Assembly (NCBI GenBank): GCA_008011715.2
Contig: CP136508.1
Location: 3,286,001 to 3,350,000 of the forward strand
Reading direction: 5' to 3'
DNA length: 64,000 nt
DNA from: [Empedobacter] haloabium
GTDB taxonomy: Bacteria; Pseudomonadota; Gammaproteobacteria; Burkholderiales; Burkholderiaceae_D
The notes under the pieces were generated by a model. The model made no database searches. It had not been told where the DNA came from and saw only the letters and a list, made by a program, of their open reading frames with translations. The position numbers and the translations under genes are program-made. Positions 31,695-39,363 of this stretch are shown piece by piece; position 1 is the stretch's first letter; each line of letters begins with the position of its first letter.

Positions 31695-33081
31695 GGGCCG
31701 ACAGCTCCCTGCCGCGCGCACGCGGCGCCGGCGCGGCCAGTGCGCCGCGCACCGGCGCCCAGAAGCCGCCGCGCGCGATGCGGGCATCGTTGCGGGCCAG
31801 CAGGTAGGCGGCGAACAGCCGGTTGACGCGGTCCAGCGCCGGGTCGCCCGACAGGAACGAGTAGTAGTTGCAGCTGTCGGGCTGGGCGCGCAGCTGCGGC
31901 GCATAGGCCGGCGGCGGCACCTCGCTGATCCAGGCCAGTTCGACCAGCCGTTCCAGCAGCAGCGGCTGCGCCAACTGCCAGTCGTGGCCGGCCAGCGTGG
32001 CCACGGCGTGCTCGTAGGCCCGCTGCTCGGCCGCCGACAGCGGCAGCGGCACACCGCTGTCGCCGTCGACGCGCAGCCGCATGCCCGCCACGCCGGCGAC
32101 CACGCGTTCCGGCCGCGCGTCCGCCAGCACGGCGTAGTCCTGCATCATGTCGTGGCAGGCCAGCAAGGTCCGGCCCACGTGCTGGCGCCAGCGATAATAG
32201 GTGGCCTGCTGCAGCGCGCGCGGCGCCAGGTCCGACAGCGCCGCCAGCGCGTCCGTCATCTCGGCCGCCAGCGCCGTCACGGCCGGGTCCCCGCGGCGCG
32301 CGACCAGGAAGCCGTTCTCGTCGCGCACGAGATTGAGCCAGGAGACGTGGGTGGCGCGCACCTGGCCGGCCTCGCTGGCGAAGGCGACGTAGTCCGGCAC
32401 TTCCGGCCGCGCCAGGAACACGGTGGCGGCGCGGTAGGGCATCGTGTCCGCATCCAGGTAGACGCCGCCCCACTCGCGCAGGAGCAGGATGCGCAGGTAG
32501 TCGGACAGGTTGACGTAGCAGCCCTCCTCGTGCATCCGCACCAGCCGCCCGGCCAGCGCCGGCACGTGGCGGGCGATGAAAGGCACCAGCTCGCGCACCT
32601 CGAGCAACCGACCGCCGATGGTGTAATGGTGCTTGCCGTCGCTCCCTGGCCGAAACAGCGGATCGCCGGCCAGCTGGGCGGCATCCCATACCCACAACAG
32701 CGCACGATAGCCGGCGCCGGGCGGCAGGTCCACCTCGTCCAGTGCCGCGCCCCACTGGCAGACGGCCTGGCGTACGCCATCCGGCACGGGCCCGCCCATC
32801 CAGATACGGTGCAGCACCAGCTCGGCGGGCGCCAGCGCGCGGCTGGGCAAGGCCAGCAGCGACGACACGCGGCGCGCATCGAAGCGGTCGAAATGCACTC
32901 GCACGTGCGAGCGCAGCGCCGCCAGCCGGTGGCGCCAGCCCTGCCGCTGCAGGCGCAGGCGCTCGACGTGCGCGGGCCGCACGCCGTCGTGCTGGCTGGC
33001 CAGCAGCTCCCACTGGCGGCAGGCCAGGAACTCGGCCTTCAGCTCGCGCACCTGGATTTCGTAGTCGATATCGAACGTCAT
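31687..33081 (-). CDS. Glycosyltransferase with DXD sugar-binding region (TcdA/TcdB-like fold)
   Basis: A 464-aa protein. LHRIWMGGPVPDGVRQAV begins the GT-A fold, SDYLRILLLREWGGVYLDAD carries the DXD motif (D210-A-D212), and later VSWLNLVRDENGFL is present. The arrangement of the WGGVYLDAD helix-strand resembles GT32/GT44 enzymes, including the catalytic domain of large clostridial toxins. There is no translocation or protease domain and no signal peptide, so it is a cytoplasmic enzyme, not a toxin. Donor and acceptor unknown. It lies 14 bp after the exporter. Confidence 0.82.
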   Translation of the reverse strand: MTFDIDYEIQVRELKAEFLACRQWELLASQHDGVRPAHVERLRLQRQGWRHRLAALRSHVRVHFDRFDARRVSSLLALPSRALAPAELVLHRIWMGGPVPDGVRQAVCQWGAALDEVDLPPGAGYRALLWVWDAAQLAGDPLFRPGSDGKHHYTIGGRLLEVRELVPFIARHVPALAGRLVRMHEEGCYVNLSDYLRILLLREWGGVYLDADTMPYRAATVFLARPEVPDYVAFASEAGQVRATHVSWLNLVRDENGFLVARRGDPAVTALAAEMTDALAALSDLAPRALQQATYYRWRQHVGRTLLACHDMMQDYAVLADARPERVVAGVAGMRLRVDGDSGVPLPLSAAEQRAYEHAVATLAGHDWQLAQPLLLERLVELAWISEVPPPAYAPQLRAQPDSCNYYSFLSGDPALDRVNRLFAAYLLARNDARIARGGFWAPVRGALAAPAPRARGRELSAHE

Positions 33082-33095
33082 GCGGATGCTCCGGT

Positions 33096-34295
33096 TCAGG
33101 CGGCGACGGGCAGCGCGGCGCGCTGGCGCGCATCATGGCCGCGTGCGATATGGAACAGGCCCGCGCAGACTGCCAGCGCGACCGGCACGCCGCACCAGGC
33201 ATAGGCCTGCAGCGCGTAGTCGTAGCGCTCGCAGATGGCGTTGTACAGCTCCAGGCCGGCGGCGATGTACAGGCAGTACAGCAGGCTCATGGCGGCCGAC
33301 GTCAGGCTCATCGACTGGCCGGTGGCCGTCAGGGCGATCCGGACCAGGGCGCCGTTGAACAGGCCGAAGCCGGCCGAGAACACGAACATGCAGGCGATGA
33401 AGAGCTGCGGCTGGCTTGCCGCGAAGCCGGCGCCGCCCAGCCCGGCCAACGCCAGCACGCCGCCCTGGCGCAGCAGCCGGCCCAGCGACAGCTCGCCGCC
33501 CATGCGCTGGATCGCGAACGTGCTGAGGACGAAGCCGACGAAGATGGCGCACTGCCAGGCGATATAGGTGCCGTAGCTGGCGCCGCCATGCTGCAGCAGG
33601 ATGGCCGGCGACAGCCCGATCCAGGCCGTCAGCGGCGTGATCGCCAGTCCCGCCACCAGGATGCCCAGCATGAAGGTGCGGTTGGTGAAGATAGCGCGGT
33701 AGCTGGCCAGCGGGCGTGGCGGCGCGCTCGTCTTCGCCGCCGGCCGTCCCGCCGGCATCGTGCGCAGGAGTCCCAGCCAGGCCACGCCGCCCAGCACGAA
33801 GGCGGTGACGAACACGGCGCGCCAGTCCGTCAGCGCGATGATGGCGCTGCCGGCGACCGGGCCGATCAGCGGTGCGAACACCGTCGTATTGCCCATCAAG
33901 GTAGTCAGCTTGACGGCGCGGGTATCGTCGAACAGTTCGTGCACCGCCGCGTAGCCGATGAAGATGAAGCACGAGCCCATGCCCTGGAAGAAGCGGATCG
34001 TCAGGAACTGCGTGGCCGACTGGGCCAGCGGTACCAGCCCGGTGGCCAGCAGGAAGAAGGCGGCGCCGCCCAGCATGACGCCGCGCTTGCCGATGCGGTC
34101 TGCAAGTGGTCCTAGCAGGATCTGGAGGCTGCAGCCGCCCAGGATGTACAGGCTGAGCGACAGGCCGATATAGCGGCTGGGGCCACCGAACTCCGCCATC
34201 ACCTGGGGCATGCCGGGCATGATCATGTCGTTGGTCAGGTAGACCGTCAGTTCATACAGCAGGAAAAACCCCGCGAACCACCACAGACGCTGCAT
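33096..34295 (-). CDS. MFS exporter, MdfA/Cml multidrug family
   Basis: A 399-aa transporter with 12 predicted helices. YELTVYLTNDMIMPGM has the membrane-embedded acidic residue of MdfA in helix 1. LLGPLADRIGKRGVMLGG is motif A of the DHA1 group. FIGYAAVHELFDDTRAVKLT and VFAPLIGPVAGSAIIA also match MdfA. It leads the operon of glycosyltransferase, GNAT, dioxygenase and GH3, so it may export their product or give self-resistance (inference). Confidence 0.88.
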   Translation of the reverse strand: MQRLWWFAGFFLLYELTVYLTNDMIMPGMPQVMAEFGGPSRYIGLSLSLYILGGCSLQILLGPLADRIGKRGVMLGGAAFFLLATGLVPLAQSATQFLTIRFFQGMGSCFIFIGYAAVHELFDDTRAVKLTTLMGNTTVFAPLIGPVAGSAIIALTDWRAVFVTAFVLGGVAWLGLLRTMPAGRPAAKTSAPPRPLASYRAIFTNRTFMLGILVAGLAITPLTAWIGLSPAILLQHGGASYGTYIAWQCAIFVGFVLSTFAIQRMGGELSLGRLLRQGGVLALAGLGGAGFAASQPQLFIACMFVFSAGFGLFNGALVRIALTATGQSMSLTSAAMSLLYCLYIAAGLELYNAICERYDYALQAYAWCGVPVALAVCAGLFHIARGHDARQRAALPVAA

Positions 34296-34465
34296 TCGAT
34301 TCCCCCGTCAGGTACGACACGCCAGGCCGGCTGGCGCGCAACCGGTATTGGATTGGCATGTATACTAGATCAAGTGGAGTTGAATTGGTATCTTTTTTCT
34401 GCGGCCTTCCTGTGAGGAAATCGCCACGATTGTCCGGTCGTGCTTGACTGTTCCTCGGAGGAACC

Positions 34466-34496
34466 CTGGGGTCGGACCCAGCGGGTCCGACCCCAG
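34466..34496. terminator. 14-bp perfect REP-type hairpin upstream of mscS gene
   Basis: CTGGGGTCGGACCC-AGC-GGGTCCGACCCCAG, no mismatch. It lies in the 294-bp divergent gap between the MFS gene and the MscS gene; the rest of that gap holds an AT-rich stretch (34360-34400) that may contain promoters. No T-tract, so it may be a REP relic rather than a terminator. Confidence 0.6.
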
Positions 34497-34589
34497 CTGT
34501 TCGACCGCCGCCGTATTTCCGAGCTGAACCGTGCGGCCGAATTGCCGCCGCGCTTGCTACCCTGCCGATGAGCAAAAGAAGGAGGCAAG

Positions 34590-35729
34590 ATGAAATTCAC
34601 CAGTCAATTCGCATTCCTGCGCGCTATCGAACTGGACAACTGGCTGACCGCCGGTGCCGTCACCGTCGTCGCGTTCCTGCTGATGCACGCGCTGATCCGC
34701 TGGTCGCGCCGGCGCATCGCCCGGCTGGCCGAGGCGGGCAAGGCCGACCGCCCCTATGCCGAAGTCCTGGCGGCCACGCTGGGCCGCACCAGCATGGTGG
34801 CCGTCACGCTGACGGCCCTGTTGATCGGCCTGACGGTGCTGGACCTGCCGGCGCCGTGGGACCTGCGCGTGCGCCACCTGTGGTTCATCACGCTGGGCGC
34901 GCAGCTGGCCCTCTACATCGACCATGCCTTGTCGGTCTCGGCCAAGCGCTACTTCCGCACCCATGCGAAGGACCCGGATGCGCCGGCGACCGTCGCCCAC
35001 ACGCTGGTCAGCTGGGCCATGAAGACCGTGCTGTGGACCGTGTTCCTGCTGGCCGTGCTGGCCAACCTGGGTATCAATATCTCCGCCTTCGTGGCGAGCC
35101 TGGGCATCGGCGGCGTGGCCGTGGCGCTGGCCGTGCAGAACATCCTGGGCGACCTGTTCGCGTCGTTGTCGATCGCGGTGGACAAGCCGTTCGAGGTGGG
35201 CGACGCGATCGTCGTCAACGGCGTTTCCGGCGCGGTCGAGAAGGTCGGCCTGAAGACGACGCGCATCCGCGCCGACAGCGGCGAGCAGGTCGTCATCGCC
35301 AACGCCGACCTGCTGAAGAACACGGTGCGCAACTACAAGCGCATGGCCAACCGGCGCGTGGCGTTCTCGCTGCTGTTCGACCCGGCCACGCCGGTGGCGG
35401 TGGCGCGCGAGCTGCCGGCACGGCTGCGCGCGATCGTCGAGCGCCAGCCATCCGTGCGCTTCGACCGCGCCCACCTGAAGAACGTGACGCAGGACGCGCT
35501 CGAGTTCGAGGTGGTCTACTTCGTGCTGGTGCCCTCGTACGGCACCTTCATGGACACGCAGCAGCAGGTGCTGCTCGGCGCCCTGGAGCTGATGGAGGAA
35601 CTGGGCGTGGGCAATGTGCGGCCGGTGCAGCGGGTGGCGGTGGACATGGCGCAGGGCCTGCGCGTGGTGGGCGACGATGACGAAGAGGAGGAGGCGCCCG
35701 CCGCGCGCGTGGGCGGCGGACGCTCCTGA
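34590..35729 (+). CDS. Small-conductance mechanosensitive channel (MscS family)
   Basis: A 379-aa inner-membrane protein. Four hydrophobic segments precede the pore helix region AFVASLGIGGVAVALAVQNI, whose Gly/Ala pattern lines the MscS pore. The beta domain follows with DKPFEVGDAIVVNGVSGAVE and KTTRIRADSGEQVVIANADL. The acidic tail (DDDEEEE) is unusual but harmless. AAGGAGGC lies before the ATG. It probably protects against osmotic downshift. Convergent with the LysR gene, 4 bp apart. Confidence 0.9.
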   Translation: MKFTSQFAFLRAIELDNWLTAGAVTVVAFLLMHALIRWSRRRIARLAEAGKADRPYAEVLAATLGRTSMVAVTLTALLIGLTVLDLPAPWDLRVRHLWFITLGAQLALYIDHALSVSAKRYFRTHAKDPDAPATVAHTLVSWAMKTVLWTVFLLAVLANLGINISAFVASLGIGGVAVALAVQNILGDLFASLSIAVDKPFEVGDAIVVNGVSGAVEKVGLKTTRIRADSGEQVVIANADLLKNTVRNYKRMANRRVAFSLLFDPATPVAVARELPARLRAIVERQPSVRFDRAHLKNVTQDALEFEVVYFVLVPSYGTFMDTQQQVLLGALELMEELGVGNVRPVQRVAVDMAQGLRVVGDDDEEEEAPAARVGGGRS

Positions 35730-35733
35730 TGAG

Positions 35734-36621
35734 CTACTCGCCGAACTGCGCGACGATCAGCTCGCGCAGCCAGGCATTGCCGGGGTCCTGGCCGAAGCGC
35801 CGGTGCCAGAACACATTGGTCTGCAAGGTCGGCAGCACCAGTGGCGGTTCGATCCACGTAAGGCCGAACGGCGCCGCGGCCCGTTCGGCCAGCTTCTGCG
35901 GTACCGTCACCACCAGGTCGCCCGCGCCGACAATGTAGGGCACCGCCGTGAAGTGCGGCACGCCGGCCGCCGCCACGATGCCCGCTTTCGCCAGCAGCGC
36001 GTTGACCCGGTCGTACGGACTGTCCAGCGCTTCGACGATCAGGTGCGCCGCGGCGCTGAATCGCTCCAGGTCCATCGGCCCGGCGGCGAGCGGATGACCG
36101 GCGCGCAGCATCGTCACGAAGCGCTGGCGGAACAGCTGGCGCTGGAACAGCGCTTCCGACATGTCGTCGAACGCGCCGATGGCGAGATCGACCCGCCCGG
36201 TTTCCATCTCTTCCTTCAGCGCGATGCTGCCGGCCCGCACGGAGCGCACCCGCACGCCCGGCGCCAACTGGCGGCAGCGCTCGATCAGCACAGGCATGAA
36301 ATAGACTTCGCCCACGTCCGTCAGCGCGATGGTGAAGCGGCGTGTGCTGGTGGCGGGATCGAAGCCGCTGCGGTAGTTCAGCGCCTGCGCCACGCTCGCC
36401 AGCGCAGCACCGATCGGTTCGGCTACCTGCTCGGCGAACGGGGTCGGCTGCATGCCCTGGGCCGTGCGGACGAACAGTTCGTCGTCGAACACGCGGCGCA
36501 GCCGCGCCAGCGCATTGCTGACCGCCGATTGCGTCAGGCCCAGGCGACGCGCCGCCGCCGAAATCTGCCGTTCGCGGTAGACGTGCTGGAACACCGCCAG
36601 CAGGTTCAGGTCGATGTCCAT
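35734..36621 (-). CDS. LysR family regulator divergent from hmgA
   Basis: A 295-aa regulator. The winged helix-turn-helix (about 5-63: LLAVFQHVYRERQISAAARR, LTQSAVSNALARLR) is followed by a LysR substrate-binding domain (RRFTIALTDVGEVYFMPVL). The divergent arrangement with homogentisate dioxygenase and the palindrome between them suggest control of hmgA, perhaps by an aromatic intermediate (inference). Confidence 0.9.
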   Translation of the reverse strand: MDIDLNLLAVFQHVYRERQISAAARRLGLTQSAVSNALARLRRVFDDELFVRTAQGMQPTPFAEQVAEPIGAALASVAQALNYRSGFDPATSTRRFTIALTDVGEVYFMPVLIERCRQLAPGVRVRSVRAGSIALKEEMETGRVDLAIGAFDDMSEALFQRQLFRQRFVTMLRAGHPLAAGPMDLERFSAAAHLIVEALDSPYDRVNALLAKAGIVAAAGVPHFTAVPYIVGAGDLVVTVPQKLAERAAAPFGLTWIEPPLVLPTLQTNVFWHRRFGQDPGNAWLRELIVAQFGE

Positions 36622-36635
36622 CGGCCATCCTATTT

Positions 36636-36650
36636 ATTCACCAGGTGAAT
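36636..36650. promoter_or_regulatory. LysR-type operator between regulator and hmgA
   Basis: ATTCACC-A-GGTGAAT is a perfect 15-bp palindrome containing T-N11-A, the LysR recognition layout. It lies 15 bp upstream of the regulator start and 81 bp upstream of hmgA. Confidence 0.6.
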
Positions 36651-36730
36651 AGTCTACATTTAACTATTGATCTCGTAAAATATTATCGGACGGTCTACAG
36701 TGCTGGGACATCCCGCACAGGAGACACCAG

Positions 36731-38041
36731 ATGACGCACAACACCAGCCTGCCGGCCGGCTACCAGGTCGGCTTCGGCAATGAGTTCGCCACCGAGGCGC
36801 TGCCGGGCGCCCTGCCGGCGCACCGCAACTCGCCGCAGCGCGCGCCCTACGGCCTGTATGCCGAGCAGATCTCCGGCACGGCGTTTACCGCCCCGCGCAG
36901 CCACAACCGCCGCTCCTGGCTGTACCGCATCCGCCCGGCCGCCCAGCACGGCGAATTCGAGCGCATCGACAACGGCCGCATCGTCAGCAGCTTCACCAAC
37001 GCGGCCCCGCCGAACCAGCTGCGCTGGGACCCGTTGCCGGTGCCAAGCGCGCCGACCGATTTCATCGACGGCTGGGTGACCATGGCCGGCAACGGTTCGC
37101 CCGAGGCGATGACGGGCTGCGCGATCCATCTGTATGCCGCCAACCGGTCGATGCAGGATCGCTATTTCTACGACGCGGACGGCGAGCTGCTGATCGTGCC
37201 CCAGCAGGGCCGCCTGACCCTGCGCACGGAACTGGGCACGCTCGACATCGAGCCGCAGCAGATCGCCGTGATTCCGCGCGGCGTGCGCTTCACGGTGGAC
37301 CTGCCGGACGGCAGCGCGCGCGGTTACATCTGCGAGAATTTTGGCGCCCTGCTGCAGCTGCCCGATCTGGGCCCGATCGGCTCGAACGGCCTGGCCAATC
37401 CGCGCGACTTCGAGACGCCCGTGGCCTGCTACGAGGAGCGCGAAGGCAAGTTCACGCTGGTGGCGAAGTTCTGCGGCAACCTGTGGCAGGCGCCGATCGG
37501 CCATTCGCCGCTGGACGTCGTCGCCTGGCACGGCAACTACGCGCCGTACCGCTATGACCTGCGCCACTTCAACACGATCGGTTCGATCAGCTACGACCAC
37601 CCGGACCCGTCGATCTTCCTGGTGCTGCAGGCACCGTCGGACACGCCGGGCGTGGACACGCTGGACTTCGTCATCTTCCCGCCGCGCTGGCTGGCCGGCG
37701 AGGACACCTTCCGCCCGCCCTGGTTCCACCGCAACGTGGCCAGCGAGTTCATGGGCTTGATCCACGGCGCCTACGACGCCAAGGAAGGCGGCGGCTTCGT
37801 GCCGGGCGGCGCCAGCCTGCACAACTGCATGAGCGGCCATGGCCCGGACGCGGCCACCTTCGACAAGGCCAGCGCGAGCGACACCACCAAGCCAGTCAAG
37901 GTGGCCGACACGATGGCGTTCATGTTCGAGACCCGCAATGTGATCGTGCCGACCGAGCAGGCACTGGCCAGCGGGCAGCGCCAGCGCGACTACCAGCAGT
38001 GCTGGGCCGGCATCCGCAAGCACTTCGACGGCGGCCGCTAA
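36731..38041 (+). CDS. hmgA: Homogentisate 1,2-dioxygenase
   Basis: A 436-aa non-haem iron enzyme opening the homogentisate ring to maleylacetoacetate in tyrosine/phenylalanine breakdown. Family sequence is seen throughout: [54 protein letters not shown] and [16 protein letters not shown], the last two carrying the iron-binding His and Glu region. Length is standard. CAGGAGACACC precedes the ATG. The usual partners (fumarylacetoacetase, maleylacetoacetate isomerase) are not adjacent. Confidence 0.96.
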   Translation: MTHNTSLPAGYQVGFGNEFATEALPGALPAHRNSPQRAPYGLYAEQISGTAFTAPRSHNRRSWLYRIRPAAQHGEFERIDNGRIVSSFTNAAPPNQLRWDPLPVPSAPTDFIDGWVTMAGNGSPEAMTGCAIHLYAANRSMQDRYFYDADGELLIVPQQGRLTLRTELGTLDIEPQQIAVIPRGVRFTVDLPDGSARGYICENFGALLQLPDLGPIGSNGLANPRDFETPVACYEEREGKFTLVAKFCGNLWQAPIGHSPLDVVAWHGNYAPYRYDLRHFNTIGSISYDHPDPSIFLVLQAPSDTPGVDTLDFVIFPPRWLAGEDTFRPPWFHRNVASEFMGLIHGAYDAKEGGGFVPGGASLHNCMSGHGPDAATFDKASASDTTKPVKVADTMAFMFETRNVIVPTEQALASGQRQRDYQQCWAGIRKHFDGGR

Positions 38042-38045
38042 TCGC

Positions 38046-39227
38046 TCAAGGGCCGTCTTCCGGCTGCGCGCTCGGGCGGGCCGGCGGGTTCGGCTTGTGC
38101 TGGGGGATGCGCACGACGAACTCGCTGCCCTTGCCGGCACCGGCGCTGCGCACTTCCACGGTGCCCTGGTGCAGACTGACGATCTCCTTCACCAGCGCCA
38201 GCCCGATGCCCAGCCCGGCGCCGCGGCCGCTGAAGGCGTCGCCGGCCTGCGTGAACACCTCGAAGATGCGCGGCAGCAGGTCGGCCGTGATGCCGCGGCC
38301 GTCGTCGCGCATCGTCAGCACCACGTGGGTCTGGTCCACGGTCGCCGTCAGCCAGGCGTTGCCGCCGCGCTGGGTAAACTTGATGGCGTTGTTGCACAGG
38401 TTGACGACGACCTGCTGCAGCCGCCCCGCATCGGCCTCAAGGTAGATCGGCACCGTCGGCGCCACCAGGTGCAGCGCCACACCGCGCATGGTGGCGGCCT
38501 CGCGGCAGCTCTCGAGCGCCTCGCGCAGGAAGGCCCGCAGCTCGACGATCCCGTATTCGATGGCCAGCTTGCCCTTGTGGACCCGGGTCAGGTCGACCAG
38601 ATCCTCGACCAGGCGTTCCAGGCACTCCAGCTGGCGACCCATCACGCGCAGCGGCTCGGCCAGCCGGCCCGTCTCGTCGCCGTGGCGCTGCAGCAGTTGC
38701 ACCGACATCTTCAGCGGCGAGAGCGGATTGCGCATTTCATGCACGATGGTGGCCAGGAAGCGTTCCCGCTCCTGCTGCGTCTGTTCGTGCTCGTGCAGCA
38801 GGTTTTCCAGCGTCTTGGCGCGCCCGCGCAAGTGGGTGGCGTCGCGAAACACCTTGACGAAGGCGGATTCGCCCGGCTGCGTCGTCGCCCGCAGCGGCAG
38901 CGTCAGGCCACTGGACCAGAAACGGGTGCCGTCCTTGCGCAGGTGCCAGCGCTCGTCCTCCGCCACGCCGACCACCATGGCGGCGCTGGCCTCGTGTTCG
39001 TCCAGCTTGCGGGCCCGGTCTTCCGGCGTGAACAGCAGGGCCGTGGGCTGGCCCAGCGCTTCGCGCCCGGTCCAGCCGGTGATCGCGTAGGCGCCGCAGC
39101 TCCACCCGGTGATACGGCGCTGCGCATCGAAGAAGAGGACGCCGAAGTGGCGCGTGGCGCCCGTCATCAGCGCGCCGAACGCGGCGACATCCGCGTCGTT
39201 CCATGAACCATGCTCTGCCTGTGCCAT
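38046..39227 (-). CDS. PAS-domain sensor histidine kinase
   Basis: A 393-aa soluble kinase. The PAS domain (about 18-135; GVLFFDAQRRITGWSCGA, WHLRKDGTRFWSSGLTLP) is followed by HisKA with phospho-acceptor His in FLATIVHEMRNPLSPLK, then HATPase_c with N box NLCNNAIKFT, MRDDGRGI and GAGLGIGLALVKEIV. It lacks a receiver domain and there is no adjacent response regulator, so it is an orphan kinase; the signal is unknown. Convergent with hmgA, 4 bp apart. Confidence 0.9.
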   Translation of the reverse strand: MAQAEHGSWNDADVAAFGALMTGATRHFGVLFFDAQRRITGWSCGAYAITGWTGREALGQPTALLFTPEDRARKLDEHEASAAMVVGVAEDERWHLRKDGTRFWSSGLTLPLRATTQPGESAFVKVFRDATHLRGRAKTLENLLHEHEQTQQERERFLATIVHEMRNPLSPLKMSVQLLQRHGDETGRLAEPLRVMGRQLECLERLVEDLVDLTRVHKGKLAIEYGIVELRAFLREALESCREAATMRGVALHLVAPTVPIYLEADAGRLQQVVVNLCNNAIKFTQRGGNAWLTATVDQTHVVLTMRDDGRGITADLLPRIFEVFTQAGDAFSGRGAGLGIGLALVKEIVSLHQGTVEVRSAGAGKGSEFVVRIPQHKPNPPARPSAQPEDGP

Positions 39228-39308
39228 GCAATCCCCATGAAGCCAACTGGTTTGGATTCTAGCGGTGAAAGGGGCGCCGCCGCGCTACGATACGCGGTTC
39301 TGCGAGTT

Positions 39309-39327
39309 GATAACGATTATCATTTAC
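39309..39327 (+). promoter_or_regulatory. Fur box of the TonB receptor gene
   Basis: GATAACGATTATCATTTAC matches 15 of 19 positions of the Fur consensus GATAATGATAATCATTATC. TATCAT (39319-39324) inside it could be the -10 box. Iron repression of the receptor is expected. Confidence 0.8.
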
Positions 39328-39363
39328 GGCATGATGCGACCTTTTGCACTCCTTCAGGCCATC

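Noticed and set aside
31687..33081. Glycosyltransferase considered as a TcdA/TcdB-like toxin
   Set aside because: Only the GT-A/DXD region is similar; there is no translocation, autoprotease or repeat-binding domain and no secretion signal, and it sits in a biosynthesis-like operon.
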